A stretch of 64,000 nt of DNA, taken from contig OX359200.1 of NCBI GenBank assembly GCA_947172415.1, positions 4,590,501 through 4,654,500 on the forward strand, written 5' to 3'. The DNA comes from Chondrosia reniformis. Its lineage: Eukaryota > Porifera > Demospongiae > Chondrillida > Chondrillidae. Of the stretch, positions 46,981 to 59,000 are shown piece after piece. The notes beneath the pieces are model-generated. The model was not told the origin of the DNA, searched no databases, and worked only from the letters and a program-made list of their open reading frames with translations. Made by a program: the position numbers and the translations under genes. Within the stretch, counting starts at the first letter, position 1. Each line of letters begins with the position of its first letter.

Positions 46981-47550
46981 AGTGTAATAGCTGTAACTAA
47001 CTGTGACCTTTTTGTGTTGTTGATAACTTTAATTCTAGGGTTAGCAGAAATGACCTGGCATGTCACACACATTTTTTCTATACTTAAGGTGCCATGCATT
47101 TGTAGGGTATTTCATTCTTACTGCATATTGCTTATCAGGATAGTCTAGATCTGCTTTGAAGAGATGAATAAGTCTTTTGGTTCCTCAGTGAACAAATCAT
47201 ACACATATGTATATATGCACACATAAATACACATATGCGTATATAGCTGTACATTACACACTACACATGCACATAATACACTACACAAACATATATATAC
47301 AATGTAGTATTGCTGCATGCGCAGTTACTGAGTTATAATTATACTTATAGCTACAAAGGAAGGTATATAAGTATTCTAGAACAATCAATTAATCAACAAA
47401 CAATCCCACACATGCACCTCTTCATCTGGTTTGTTGGCTTAGTCTGTCACCAGAGGATTCACAAGCTTCAGAATTAACCTTCTCCACTTCAACAAGAGAG
47501 ATAACACTTGTAATATTCTCTCACTTAACAAGTATACTCATCTAACTTAC
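46981..47550. other. No gene recognised
   Basis: Includes an acacat/atatgt-rich stretch at 47190-47300. No protein match. Confidence 0.4.
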
Positions 47551-47697
47551 TTCTTCCACTGAGGGTACCAATACATTCTTCTCCAGTAACACTTCCACTA
47601 TCTTCAAAGTAATGCTCTTCCTTCCTCTAAAGTCAAACATCTCGAGTACGTATACGAAGGACTCCAACTGAAGCAGGGTCAGTGTCTCCTTGTACAC
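47551..47697 (-). pseudogene. Orphan VPS35-like exon
   Basis: A 49-codon open segment with clean ag and gtaagt borders reads VYKETLTLLQLESFVYVLEM, then FDFRGRKSITLKIVEVLLE. This recalls the middle of VPS35, the retromer scaffold, where a conserved helix precedes a phenylalanine-aspartate-tyrosine and RK pair. No neighbouring exon could be found on either side, so it is probably a transposed or leftover exon. The family call is tentative. Confidence 0.35.
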
Positions 47698-48101
47698 CTC
47701 TTACAGTCTTCATCACGTAAGGCTCCTTACCAGCTGTAGCTGTACTGAAGATGCTACACATGGCAGAGCATGGGGAAGGAATGACAAATGATATTAGCTG
47801 AATTTTTTTTAATTAATCCAAATTTTTATTCAATATTCAGTTTTGCTAATAAGCAGGACAATTGCAACTTTAGCTAAAGTACACAGCAAATGATATCCTG
47901 TTGCTATTAAGTACAGAATAATCTGTTGCTCCACAATTGAACAATTCCAGAAAGATAAACTCTAAGCTGTAACTACTGAAATTACAAAACAGCATGTGAA
48001 TATTTATGGTGTTTATTTTTGGGGCGCCACAGGCGCCCCTATATTGTTCTCAGAAATTATGTTAACGTATGGCTTCCTGTTCGTAACCTTGTATATATAT
48101 A
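47698..48101. other. No gene recognised
   Basis: A small hairpin (ggggcgccacaggcgcccc, 48020-48038) resembles the one at 49110-49127 in the family C end. Otherwise nothing. Confidence 0.4.
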
Positions 48102-48818
48102 CAGTGCTCCACGTCTAAAGAGTGTATTTTGCTGGTTTGCCTAAAATAGCTCTAGGTAGTTAAGGGTGATGGGATTAGCTAATTTTTATAATTTAATGGA
48201 TCAAGTAGATGTTAATGAATGCTATGTGGGTGGATGGGCGTGGTTTGTGACACGCCCACTTAGTTGCAGCCCATTTTCCAAAAAACAGTTTTTAGATACT
48301 AACTAACGAATAGATATTAGTTAAGAGCTCTTACTTCAGTATGATATTACTCCCAATATTCGTGAGACTTGGTGTAAAGAAAACTTGAATTCAACGTTCC
48401 ATTTGAGAAAACGAGTCAAAAAGGTTAATTTAAGGTACCTTTAGTTTTTAGATACGTTCCACTGCAATTTTTGTAGTTAAGAGCTGTAGACAGGTCAAAA
48501 GCTAGTGTAAGAGTTGTGCTATCGATAGACTTTAAGCTAGCAGCAAGCCATGAACGTATGCTACGTACGAGCAATTATCGCGAATTGTGTAATTTATAGT
48601 CACATGATCGAATGTGACCAATTATGTCATTTAGTAAAAATGGCGATTTTCCCTATGCGTTTGTATTAACAGCGGAAATTTACCTAGGCATTCTGGACAA
48701 GGGAAAAGGTATAATCCTCTTCGAGAACACTTGTTAAGGTAAGGAAATATGTTAATAAAATAACTGATAACGTTTTGTCGTTTTTATACGAAAAATGTAC
48801 TCTTTAGATGTGGCACTG
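48102..48818. mobile_element. TA-flanked MITE with 20-bp ends
   Basis: cagtgctccacgtctaaaga at the left and the near-inverse tctttagatgtggcactg at the right, each bordered by ta. 717 bp without a transposase frame. It fits the Tc1/mariner-pogo size and target preference. Confidence 0.7.
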
Positions 48819-49160
48819 TATATATATATATATCTGTCACCAAAATGGCGGACGTTCGGCTGGCTTTCGTTTTCTAGCTTAAAACTAGCTTTCTCTTCCT
48901 TAGCGTCGAACATTAAACAAACGAAAAGGATTTAGAAACCATATTTACGAATACTATGTAACGTAAAGCTTGCGTGAAAGCGTTTTCTAGGAGATATAGC
49001 CTTGAAAAATTAACGGCATAGAACAAGAGTCGAGCGGAATCGGTTAAGCGGACATCTAACTAGAACCGGACATCTAATTTGTACCAGCCAAGTAGTTCGA
49101 GTTTGCTTAGGGGCGCCTGGCGCCCCACGAGTTTTTTAAACTCGAAATACTTGTTCTGAA
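48819..49160. repeat. Composite repeat: pogo-like interior joined to family C end
   Basis: 48838-49020 (aaaatggcggacgttcggct ... gcgttttctaggagatatag) matches the inverse of 19510-19725 inside the pogo-like element. 49037-49155 then gives the family C end with the hairpin agtagttcgagtttgc ... ttttaaactcgaaatact. Confidence 0.6.
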
Positions 49161-49541
49161 TTATTTTGCTTATTAAGGACTAGTTGACTAGTTTACTTAC
49201 AGACTAAAAGTCTGTGACCTACCAGTCATGTTTACACAGGTGTAATATACCATCCCAGTACTACATGAATACTATTAGAATATTTAATTAGAAAAGATTC
49301 TCTTTAATCATTGAATGGTTAAAATTCAATAGTCTTTGCATCTTATATACTGCAACACTTTTTCAGATAATTATCTACTACATTAATTAATTGATTGATT
49401 CATGATCCAGGCGTAACGAAGAGAAAGCAAGGTAATGTAAAGCGTTGTACTGCTAACTTGGGTTTTCCCTTTTGTGCTAATTTTAGCTCACTTTTCATGT
49501 GATACGTCCTTGGGAGGTATTACCAAGTTTTTATTTCTTAG

Positions 49542-49886
49542 CAGTGGCGGATCTAGGGTGGTGCCTGGGGTGCCCAGGCACCACCCTTAGCCCAGACAAG
49601 CTTCTATTTTTTTCTTAAGAATTACCATTATTACTAGCACAAAAACGATGTTAACTAACATTAGAAACTAACGATATTAACTACCCAGTTTTAGACTTCT
49701 ACATAGTCTACGTACCTAGTATGAAGCTTCATACGATGTACTTAGACTATGCAGTATAGTCTAAAACGTTCTATTACTCCCTTCCTTCTTGCTGAACGCC
49801 ATCTTTCTTTGACGTCTTGCGCAATCTAATTGCTTCCTGTGCCTGACCGGTGCACCACCCAAAGTAAGTTTCTGGATCCGCCACTG
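49542..49886. mobile_element. MITE with cagtggcggatc ends
   Basis: cagtggcggatctagg and the inverse ctggatccgccactg bound 345 bp; cttag stands immediately outside both ends as a 5 bp direct repeat. The end sequence resembles hAT-type MITEs, although hAT duplications are normally 8 bp. A second inverted pair (gtagactatg-type words) lies inside. Confidence 0.7.
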
Positions 49887-50058
49887 CTTAGAACATTCCC
49901 GTCACTATGTGTACGTGATAAGGTAAGAGATCGAACCTCTCTCGCTCCAGATCTGGGCAACAGCCAATCAAATCATTGAATAGCTGAATAGCCTTAACAC
50001 TGTGACTCCTAGCTTCTAGCATGTGTTATGGTTTGTATATCCGCTCTTGTTAGATATA

Positions 50059-53000
50059 ATGGCGAAACAAACTGCTGTTACCCTTTCTGATAGCAAGGAA
50101 AGTGATTTCGGTGTGCATGAAGTGAAGGTACAGACAGAGAGTAATGATTTATTTCAGCATATACCTGACCAAGAGTCTACAACACAAGACCAATCATGTA
50201 GTAAGTTGTCTAGTCAGCTACAAGGAACACTTTGAAAGAACAAACTATTCCATAAGTGTATAAATCAAAAGTCACTCCTATCTAACTTACTTCTTATATA
50301 ACACAATCAGCCACATTTACAATAGGAAAGATGTGCTCTATATCCCTCACATGCTCCTTCTGCACACATACTAACTAACTATATTTCTTATGGTCTTACT
50401 GTCATACAAGATCATGCTAACTTTAATTCTAATTGACCCTATTTAGTTTTGAAAGTGAAGCAAAATGGCTCTAGCAAAGAGCCAATCCATTGCACAATTC
50501 CTGCTGGATGTGCTACTCCAAATGCCAACTGGATCACGTGCATTGGACCTACTGCTGACACAGCAGATGTTGGATTTCAGTATATTTTAGCATTTGAACT
50601 CAATAAGGAAAATCACAGCTTGCATACTGTATTAGATGACAAACGAAGCAAGAACGTGCTTGGATACATTTTAGTCAACTACCAGGATAGTGTAGACCTG
50701 CCAGATGAGTTCTGGGACTGTGACTTTCCTCAAAACCGCTCATTTTGTATTCTAAAGAAGAAAGATGGCACTAAGCTTCTATCTCTTCTCTCTGAAATGG
50801 ATAACCCAGGTGATCTGCAAGTCAGTGTTGCCCTGGAAACCAGTGTGGATGTCCCACCTTTAAATGATATGGACAAGCCACCAGTTGAGGATGACCGTAT
50901 GTACTTGTGCACAGTTTAGTCAATTATGAATTTTCCTCTTTTAACAAACCATTGACAAGAAACTTTATCTTTCATTTAATTAGAAGCAGTTGGAAGGAAA
51001 GGTTATTCATTAAGCAAACAGTTAAAGAGCTATTTTTCTGATCCCAAGGTAGAGATTAACAAAACTCTATTTATTCAAGTTGCCTCACATCTGAATAAAT
51101 TTGAGGCAAATGTAAGTTGGTTTTCAATTAATATACAATTCAAAATCTATAACATTTCCTATTCTCTGCTCAAAGGACTTAAACCTATATCATTCCTTAT
51201 TCTCTGATTAAAGGACTCAAGAATTGATCTAGAAAAAGGTTTAAAATATCTAGTAAGGGAACGGGTGAACCAGCCAAATTTTAAAAATGAGGCATTACTC
51301 CATCTGATCATTGTATACAGGATAATAAAGTAAGTTTAACTGCTCCTCTGTTCACTGGAATAATTGGTTATGGTTCTATTTAATGTATATACGTACATTT
51401 CATAGAAATGAGGCTATTTATGAAAAAAGTAAAGTTAAAACATATGTGAAAACCTTTATCAGTAAGTTTGAAAAACTCAGTGGAGATGCTGCCTTTCCTG
51501 ATGTAATAAAACAATTCTTAAAAAGGTAGGTCAAGTACTGTTACCTATTAGGAGGTCCAATAGCTGATTTATTTTTCCTCTCACTTTGGTGTAGTGGTGA
51601 CTTTGATATTGTCGGAGCTGATCAGAAATCAACTGCTGCATTTTGTGAACTCTCCAAAGCAACTTTAGAATTGTGTAGAATGTCTAAGGATGATAATCAA
51701 CAGATTATTGGAAGGAGACTTATATGGGGTAAGGGGATTTCCCACTGTTTGGTTTACCATTTTAGGCTCATTTCATAAGATGCCTACATCCTTTGCTCTA
51801 TGTATTACTTGTATATAGTATTCATCCACTTGTTGTTTGAAATGGAAGGTACAGATCCCGAGAGCCTTACTGGTTTGTGGAAAAAGATCATTAATGCCAA
51901 AGAGGTCTGTTTGACTGTTAATAATAGATATTTCTGTAAACTCATTTCTCTTCTATAGTATTTTGGAGAAGGGGAATATGGACCAGATGACTTGCAAGAT
52001 ATTCAAAGTACAATTCAATTTGGATACTCCTTTGATATTCCTGAAAAGTTACAATTCTCTGGTGACAACCTTGCTCACTTGTTAATTACTTTCGGAAAGA
52101 TTTATCATTTTCAAAATCTCAGGTTTGTATTGTTAATTGAGGAACACATGTAATAGCTATGCATGTATTTTGTGTTTATTTTGTAGGCTAATTCTGAGCA
52201 CATTCAAGGGGACACTTTTCCAATCACATAAAAATTTAAATGAATTTTTAATGTTGTATTATTCATCTGTACATGAGTACTTCAAACCTAGAAAGGAAGA
52301 GTTATCTTATCTGAGTATAGATGGAGATTTGGGTACTGTTCTGAAGGAGGTACAATATAATCATATTCATTGTACATATGATTGTGTATATGTATAAACA
52401 ATTAAGCTATGCACGTATGTACATAATATACCTACATTGGAGTTGTACTTATAAATTATTGCCTATTTATATATGTATGTAGGGTGTGGAGTTTATTGAA
52501 ACAACTGCTAATTGTAACATAGATCCTGCCCCAAAGCCAGAACTAGTTGTTCAACCTCTTTTACTCTTTTGGAAGTCACTGCTCCTCCTTGTGATAGAGA
52601 AGAACCCAAAACAAACTGCTAAAGCATTCAGTCAACTGTCTAGTGCTCTCAAAGCTCCTAGAGGTTCATTGAAATCACAAATTAGAAATAAATTGAAGGA
52701 GAAGGTAATGATTATTTGTATCACTCCAAATAAAGTGTTACACTTTAATTGAATCTTATTTAAAATGCTTGATAGTTAGCAATGTTAGAACCATTATCAG
52801 GGATAGTTGTGTCCATTTGGTGATAAATATGCTAGTAATGAAGGCATAGTGCAATACAGTATGAATGTCTGTCCTATTTTACAGTTTCTTGAGTTGCTAA
52901 GGAAACAATTGGACAGTTTTACAATTGATCAGTTTCTAGAGTATTACAAGCGTATCCCAAACATACCTCCTGAGGTTAGTGATGTTACAGTATATTGATT

Positions 53001-56000
53001 ATATGTAGTGAAGTTGATTATGTGTGTTGATGTATGCAGTTGGTTGAAGAGTATTTGAAAGGTGTTAAAGCTAGCAGACACCCGTGGATGAGGATTGGGT
53101 CTTCTCCAGCTTTTGCTGATCTTTTAGCAGAATTCTTTAAAAAGTAAACTATATTCAGTTCAAATTTATACGTGTACATAAATAAATGATGTTTGATGTA
53201 ACTAACATAAAATTGAAGATATTCTCTGCAATTTTGTATGTAATCTTGTCTTTATAGCTGGCCAAAGTCTGATAGTTGCTACCACAAGTGTTTCATTAAA
53301 GTGGTTAAAACCTTTTGTGAGAGCTGTAACCCAGAACATGTGGTTGTGTCAGATCTTCTCAAAATGAGAGATCAACATCTCCTCTCAACTGAGTTTGTCA
53401 GAGAACAGGAAACTGGTCAAATTATGGAACTTCAGGAAGATTTCAAACAGTTTCTCAGGAATTTAATTAATGAGAATAGATTGAAGGATTCAGTTACTAA
53501 GGATTTTTTATCATTCTTTGTAAGTACGAAAGCATAACGAATTATTACTTGGAAATTATTTTTATGTTTATTTTGTAGAATTCCAAGAAAGGGACAGTGA
53601 TCCTAGGCCTATCTCCTATTCAAACTGTAGTTCTTTCGGTCTGTGCTGAGGTTAGTCATTTAAAGTCCAAGTGTGTTCAATGAGAATTTGATTCCTAAAT
53701 TTTTTAACTTGGGCTCCTATCTCAAAAGTGTTAAACACCTATCTTGTATGTGTGGTTGTGCATCATTACATAGTCAGTGTGTGCATATGTAACACTTTAA
53801 TCAGAGTTGGAACATACAGATATACTCTTAGAAACATTATTACCATCAACATCCCACTATCCTATCCATGGTCACACTGGCCATCCCTACTACTTGTATT
53901 TCCCCAATTTTCCTGTTAATACTTGTTTGAATGTGTTTTGAAAGTCAAAAATTATGTTGCAAGTCAAAGATAAAAGAACCAAAACTTCTTCTACGTATAA
54001 TGGGAAGACCACAATTAACTTGCTTCTTGTAGAGTGCTTTCAAACTTAGGGTAGCCTATTCCTTAGTTCGGAAAAATTAATGATGATTTAGAACTTGTAC
54101 TCAGTCAGCATAGGTTTGCATGTTAGAAGAAGAAAAATGAATTTTGAAATTGTGCCAATCTGGTTAACCACTTTGCTAGTGTTGTAGAACATTGAAGCAC
54201 GTTTTGACATTTAGAACAGCGTACATAAACGATAGTAAATAGTTGAAAATCAAATCGTTTTTAATTTTGATATGGGGTGGCCATGTTTTTTGAGCCAACT
54301 CATATCAGAGAGTAATTATTTATACATTATATTTATAAATGGTGGCATTTGGAAAGTTTAAGTTTACTATTTTTTCTATAATATTAAAGGGTCCAGAATT
54401 GTTAAGATTATATACAACTATATATAAACCCAACAATGTCAATTGAGCCCCACCTGTTTTAACTTGATTAACTTAAACAATTAACAAAATCAATCAATTA
54501 ATTAAATACATAAATATTATGTAAATGTTCCTCCATTATACAGTTTTGCTATATTGGTCGTGTCGCTGAGCTCACTGCCAAAGCTCAGCCTTCAGGTGCA
54601 AGGTGTGTTGGGTTTGTCATTAAGAAACTTGAACAGTATTACCAGGACCAAGCTCTTTGGAATGGTCCAGTTCCCATTCCCCTCAACTGGTACTGGGAGA
54701 TCCTAGATCGTACCTGTAAATTGGTCAATCCACACCAGCCTGACCTGTCATGGTGTACTGATACAGTTCCTATCATTCAGCTATTGTCAGTGTACAGCAC
54801 CTTTGTTAAGTGTTTTACTGTAAAAGGCTCTCTAGAGGGATTGCCAGATTGTGTTGAGAAAAGTGGCAATCCTCACATGAAGAACTACTTTGAGTGGATC
54901 ACAAATCTACAGAACTTTGTCAAGGAATGGCAAACCAAGATCTTAGATGATGATTGTACACATCAGGAAATACTCAGTTATGCTGCTCAACAGATTCCAC
55001 TTGATAACATGTCAAAACACCTTCAAATGGAATCTCTTCCTTTAACTCGAGAGGCTGTTATAGCTAAGAAGGACCAAATGGTTAAATGTAAAGAAGTGAA
55101 CAAGGAAATGTTGATTTTCGAGTACCGAGATGGCAGAAAGTATGAAGTTTAACCATCTCTTATCTCTTAGTACCCTTATTCTTTGCTTTGTATGTACTTG
55201 TTTCTGTAGGTGTTCATTGATGGCTGTCTTTAAAAGGTATAAATATTCCATTCCTCTGTCACTCCTCCATCTCCTTCAAGAATCTGTAATAGACTGTAAT
55301 AAAAAGTTATTTGCCGGTCACGTTTATCCACCTAAGGGTGAGACAGATGGAGATATCTTCAAACCAGATCTTAAGATGAAGTCATTACTTACACTAAATT
55401 CAGTGTTGGGAGATTTTCTGACCCCTCTTACACAATATTTGGAGTTTATTGTCCACTTTATCATGAATGAGAGTCAGTTGATTGATTGTTATCTCAGAGA
55501 GAAGATTGAAGCACACACTCCATCCCTCCCTCAGCCATCTCACTCTCAGTCATCAAGCCAGTCAAATTTATTAGGCTTTATGCACAATGAAGATTTCTTT
55601 ACAGAAGCAGAAGATATTCCTGAATATGATTCTTCGGGTGTACCCTCAGAGGTGAGTAGAACACCATAAACAAATGATACAATAACTCAATGTTATCCTC
55701 TTTACACTATGAAGGTCTACTGTGCAGCTCTGAGAGACACTGAAGACTTCTTCAGGAGCATTTTAGAAGGCAATGCCACATATGGTAGTCTTTGTGCTTT
55801 GGGAGTGTTTCAGGAGAAGGCGGGTGCATTGGACATCAACCATGAACTGAGCATCCTCAGAACATTCCACTTTGAAGGAGTCAACTACAGTGATGGCATT
55901 GGAAATGTCAAGGCTATCATGCAATTGATCCAGTTTGCAGATTACATTGATAACATTCATAAAGTCTGTGAACAGTATCAGCTGGAAGGATGTTCTAATG

Positions 56001-59000
56001 ACACAAGAATGCAGGAATTGCTTATAATTCATGGTATACTGATCTCTGAAAAGACCAAAGATGAACTCACTGCAACCAAGTCTCAAGACTATTTGAATAA
56101 GATTTATCAGATTCTGGGTCTCACTGATCAGCGACTCCCATCTCTGAAGCTCTTTGCATTGATCTGTGATAGTGCTGAATTCTACAAATTCTTGAAGGAG
56201 AAGAAATATAGAGGAGCAGAAGGGATGCAGGTCTTCCAACAGCAGCACACTCTCATCACTCAGCACCTCCAGCATGAAGAGTACAACGAGCAGGTCCTGA
56301 CACACCTCATGGTGGCTTTCCGCTATATTTTTCCATTTTTAGACACTAAACAGAACCTGCAGCAACTTATGGAGCAAGTCTATCATGTGACAGCTCTGCA
56401 AATTGAAAATGGGTATGCTGCAGACTTCATTCAGTTAAACACTGTCAACAAGAATGTTCATCTTGTCCAACTGTGGTTTTCTAAAGCAGAAGTGAGTGTC
56501 TATTTGTTTGTAATAAATAGAGTTTTTAATGACATCATCTTTCTTTAGGGGGATGCCCTGGAAAATGTTGGAGAGGATTTGAAAAGTCTCCTAGATACAG
56601 GCTACTTTGAGTTTAGGATAGTCTTTGATAATCAGGTAGTCTCCACTGCATCCAAGTCGTTTCCTTACGCTCACAAGGAGAGGCAACGTGACATGCTTGT
56701 CCTCTGCTACACACCTGCGTCACAAAGTGGAGGGGATGGAGCTGTAGGAGAGGCTAAGGTTGTTACTTGGCAACAAGAGCAGATAGAAGATTTTACAAGG
56801 AAACTTGGATTTCTTGAAGAAGGACAAAACAATAAAGATCATTCAAAGTTTCAAAGATTGTCTACAGTGAGTACTGTAGATATCCTTCAGGCAATAGGAG
56901 ACTTATATACGTACGTATGTACTTTAGTGCTTTCCTTACAATATATACACAGCCTAGTTTTCTATTAAAAGTAATTAATACTGTATATAGATACTACCTA
57001 CGTATGATCTTGTAGATTGCTCATTCACTGTTTGCTATTCAAAGAGAGTTGAGGAATCTTGGCTCAGGAGAAGTTATAATCCCAAAATTCAAGTGTAACT
57101 GTGAATTACACGAAGCAGAGAATAAGGTTTGTCTTACTCTGACTCAAACTGGCAAGTCTTCTATTCCACAATTGTGTGACTGTAGCTTAAAGGTATGGAG
57201 CAGAGGTTGAAGGACTGGCAGATGGATCTCTCACAGCTCCAGGAAGACTGTGACAAACTGCTCCTCTTTAGAATGCCAAAGATATTGAGACTTCAAAGAA
57301 TTCTAATGTTGGATAAGACTGACATTAAATTGAAAGAAATCCTTCAAGAAGTAAACTTCCTCTTCAGTTCCCTCTCCTCTACAAGGGACGAGATTACCAC
57401 AGCTCTGAATGTTAGCAGCACTACTTGGCTACATGTACCTATATGTTTGTACGTATGTAGATATGTATGTATAATATACAAATAATTTTTTTTACAAAAA
57501 TGATGTTAGAAGTGGGAATGGCAGTGTTCACCAGTAAATGTAGTACGTACATCTGTAAAAAGTAACTAAAACAAGACAGTGACTATGTGATAAGGCTAAT
57601 CATACAGAAGTTGCATATACTGTTACTGAAATTTAAGAAACTTAACCTGTGTTTGGGTGCACCGAACTGAAGTGTTGTCAAATGCTATTAATGTACGTAT
57701 GTACTACTGGTAATCAATGACTTATTGAGCATCAGCAACATAATATTTAAGAGATTTGGACATTTCAACCCGGAAGTCTTAATCAGCAATGTGAGATACA
57801 GAAACCAGTTTAAATAGCTATTCATTTTTTCACTTTGATGTACACAACACACATTATCTCATGTCACACCTTCCCCAATTTAAACTGGTTTTTGTATCTC
57901 CTTAACATTGCTGATGAAGACTTCTGGGTCAAAACGTCCAAATCTTATTAAAATATATTTTGCTGATGCTCAATAAATCATTGATTACCATAATGATCGC
58001 AACAAATACTCCCTATTACATATATAACTATACTGTATGAATGTATTAATTCCTAATATGTAGGACTACCTATCAAACACAGTACAAATTGGAGCTTCCA
58101 GTACATTTAAGGGCAAAGCCAAAATGCCAGTAGCTGACGTTGGGAAAATGTTGGAGTTTCTCTTTAAAAATGCTAAAGTAGCTGATTGTGCTTATCCCTC
58201 TCGTGCCATCAATGATACACTGAGTCAGATGTCATCCCCTTCTCCACTACTTAGTCACTCTAAGTCATGGAAGGTAATAAGGGTTTGAGTTCAAGAAAAG
58301 GGTTAAGCTAATGTGAAGGTTTTGCTCAGATGTCTAATTTATAATTTCCTTCCCTTGCAGTATTCCTGTACTCTACACATTGCCACATCCTTCACCTCAA
58401 AGGACCTGATTAGATTGATCTTGGAAATCTACAAGGGAATACCAGGCCCCTATGAACTGTATCACTGTAGACCTGACACTACTTCAGATGAACTGTCCCT
58501 CTTCTACAGGAGAGCCATGAAGTTTCCGTAAGTTGATCAGTCTACTTTATAATATTACTTCTTATCTTTCTAATTTATCTGATCTGATTATCTGATTGCT
58601 CTTTAGACATCTCCAGTTTACTATACTTGAAATGAATCTGTTAGCAGCCAAGTTACAAGAAGTCAGTTCTACCAACTAGTGATAGTGAATCAGTCCTCAG
58701 TATTTAATTGAGCTCTAGTCTTCTTTCTGTAGGAACTGCTACAGCTTCACTTGGTATTGGAGAAGAAGAATAACAGCTCTAGACTTCACTACATAGCCAC
58801 AGGTCCAACTGTGCTACAAGACATGCCATGGGTACTGGTGAAGGAACACAGAAGTAATCAGTTAAAGTACAGTTGGGAGGTAGCTAAATCCGAGTGTGAG
58901 AAATTACTCAATCCTAGCGGTGAAACGTTTACCATTGCTGAACTGGTCTATGGGAAAGCTGGTTAGTACTTAAGTACTTGTAATAATGTATGTAAATAAT

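Noticed and set aside
55763..56305. 180-codon minus-strand frame
   Set aside because: Antisense shadow of RNF213 exon 17; no similarity and no splice context.
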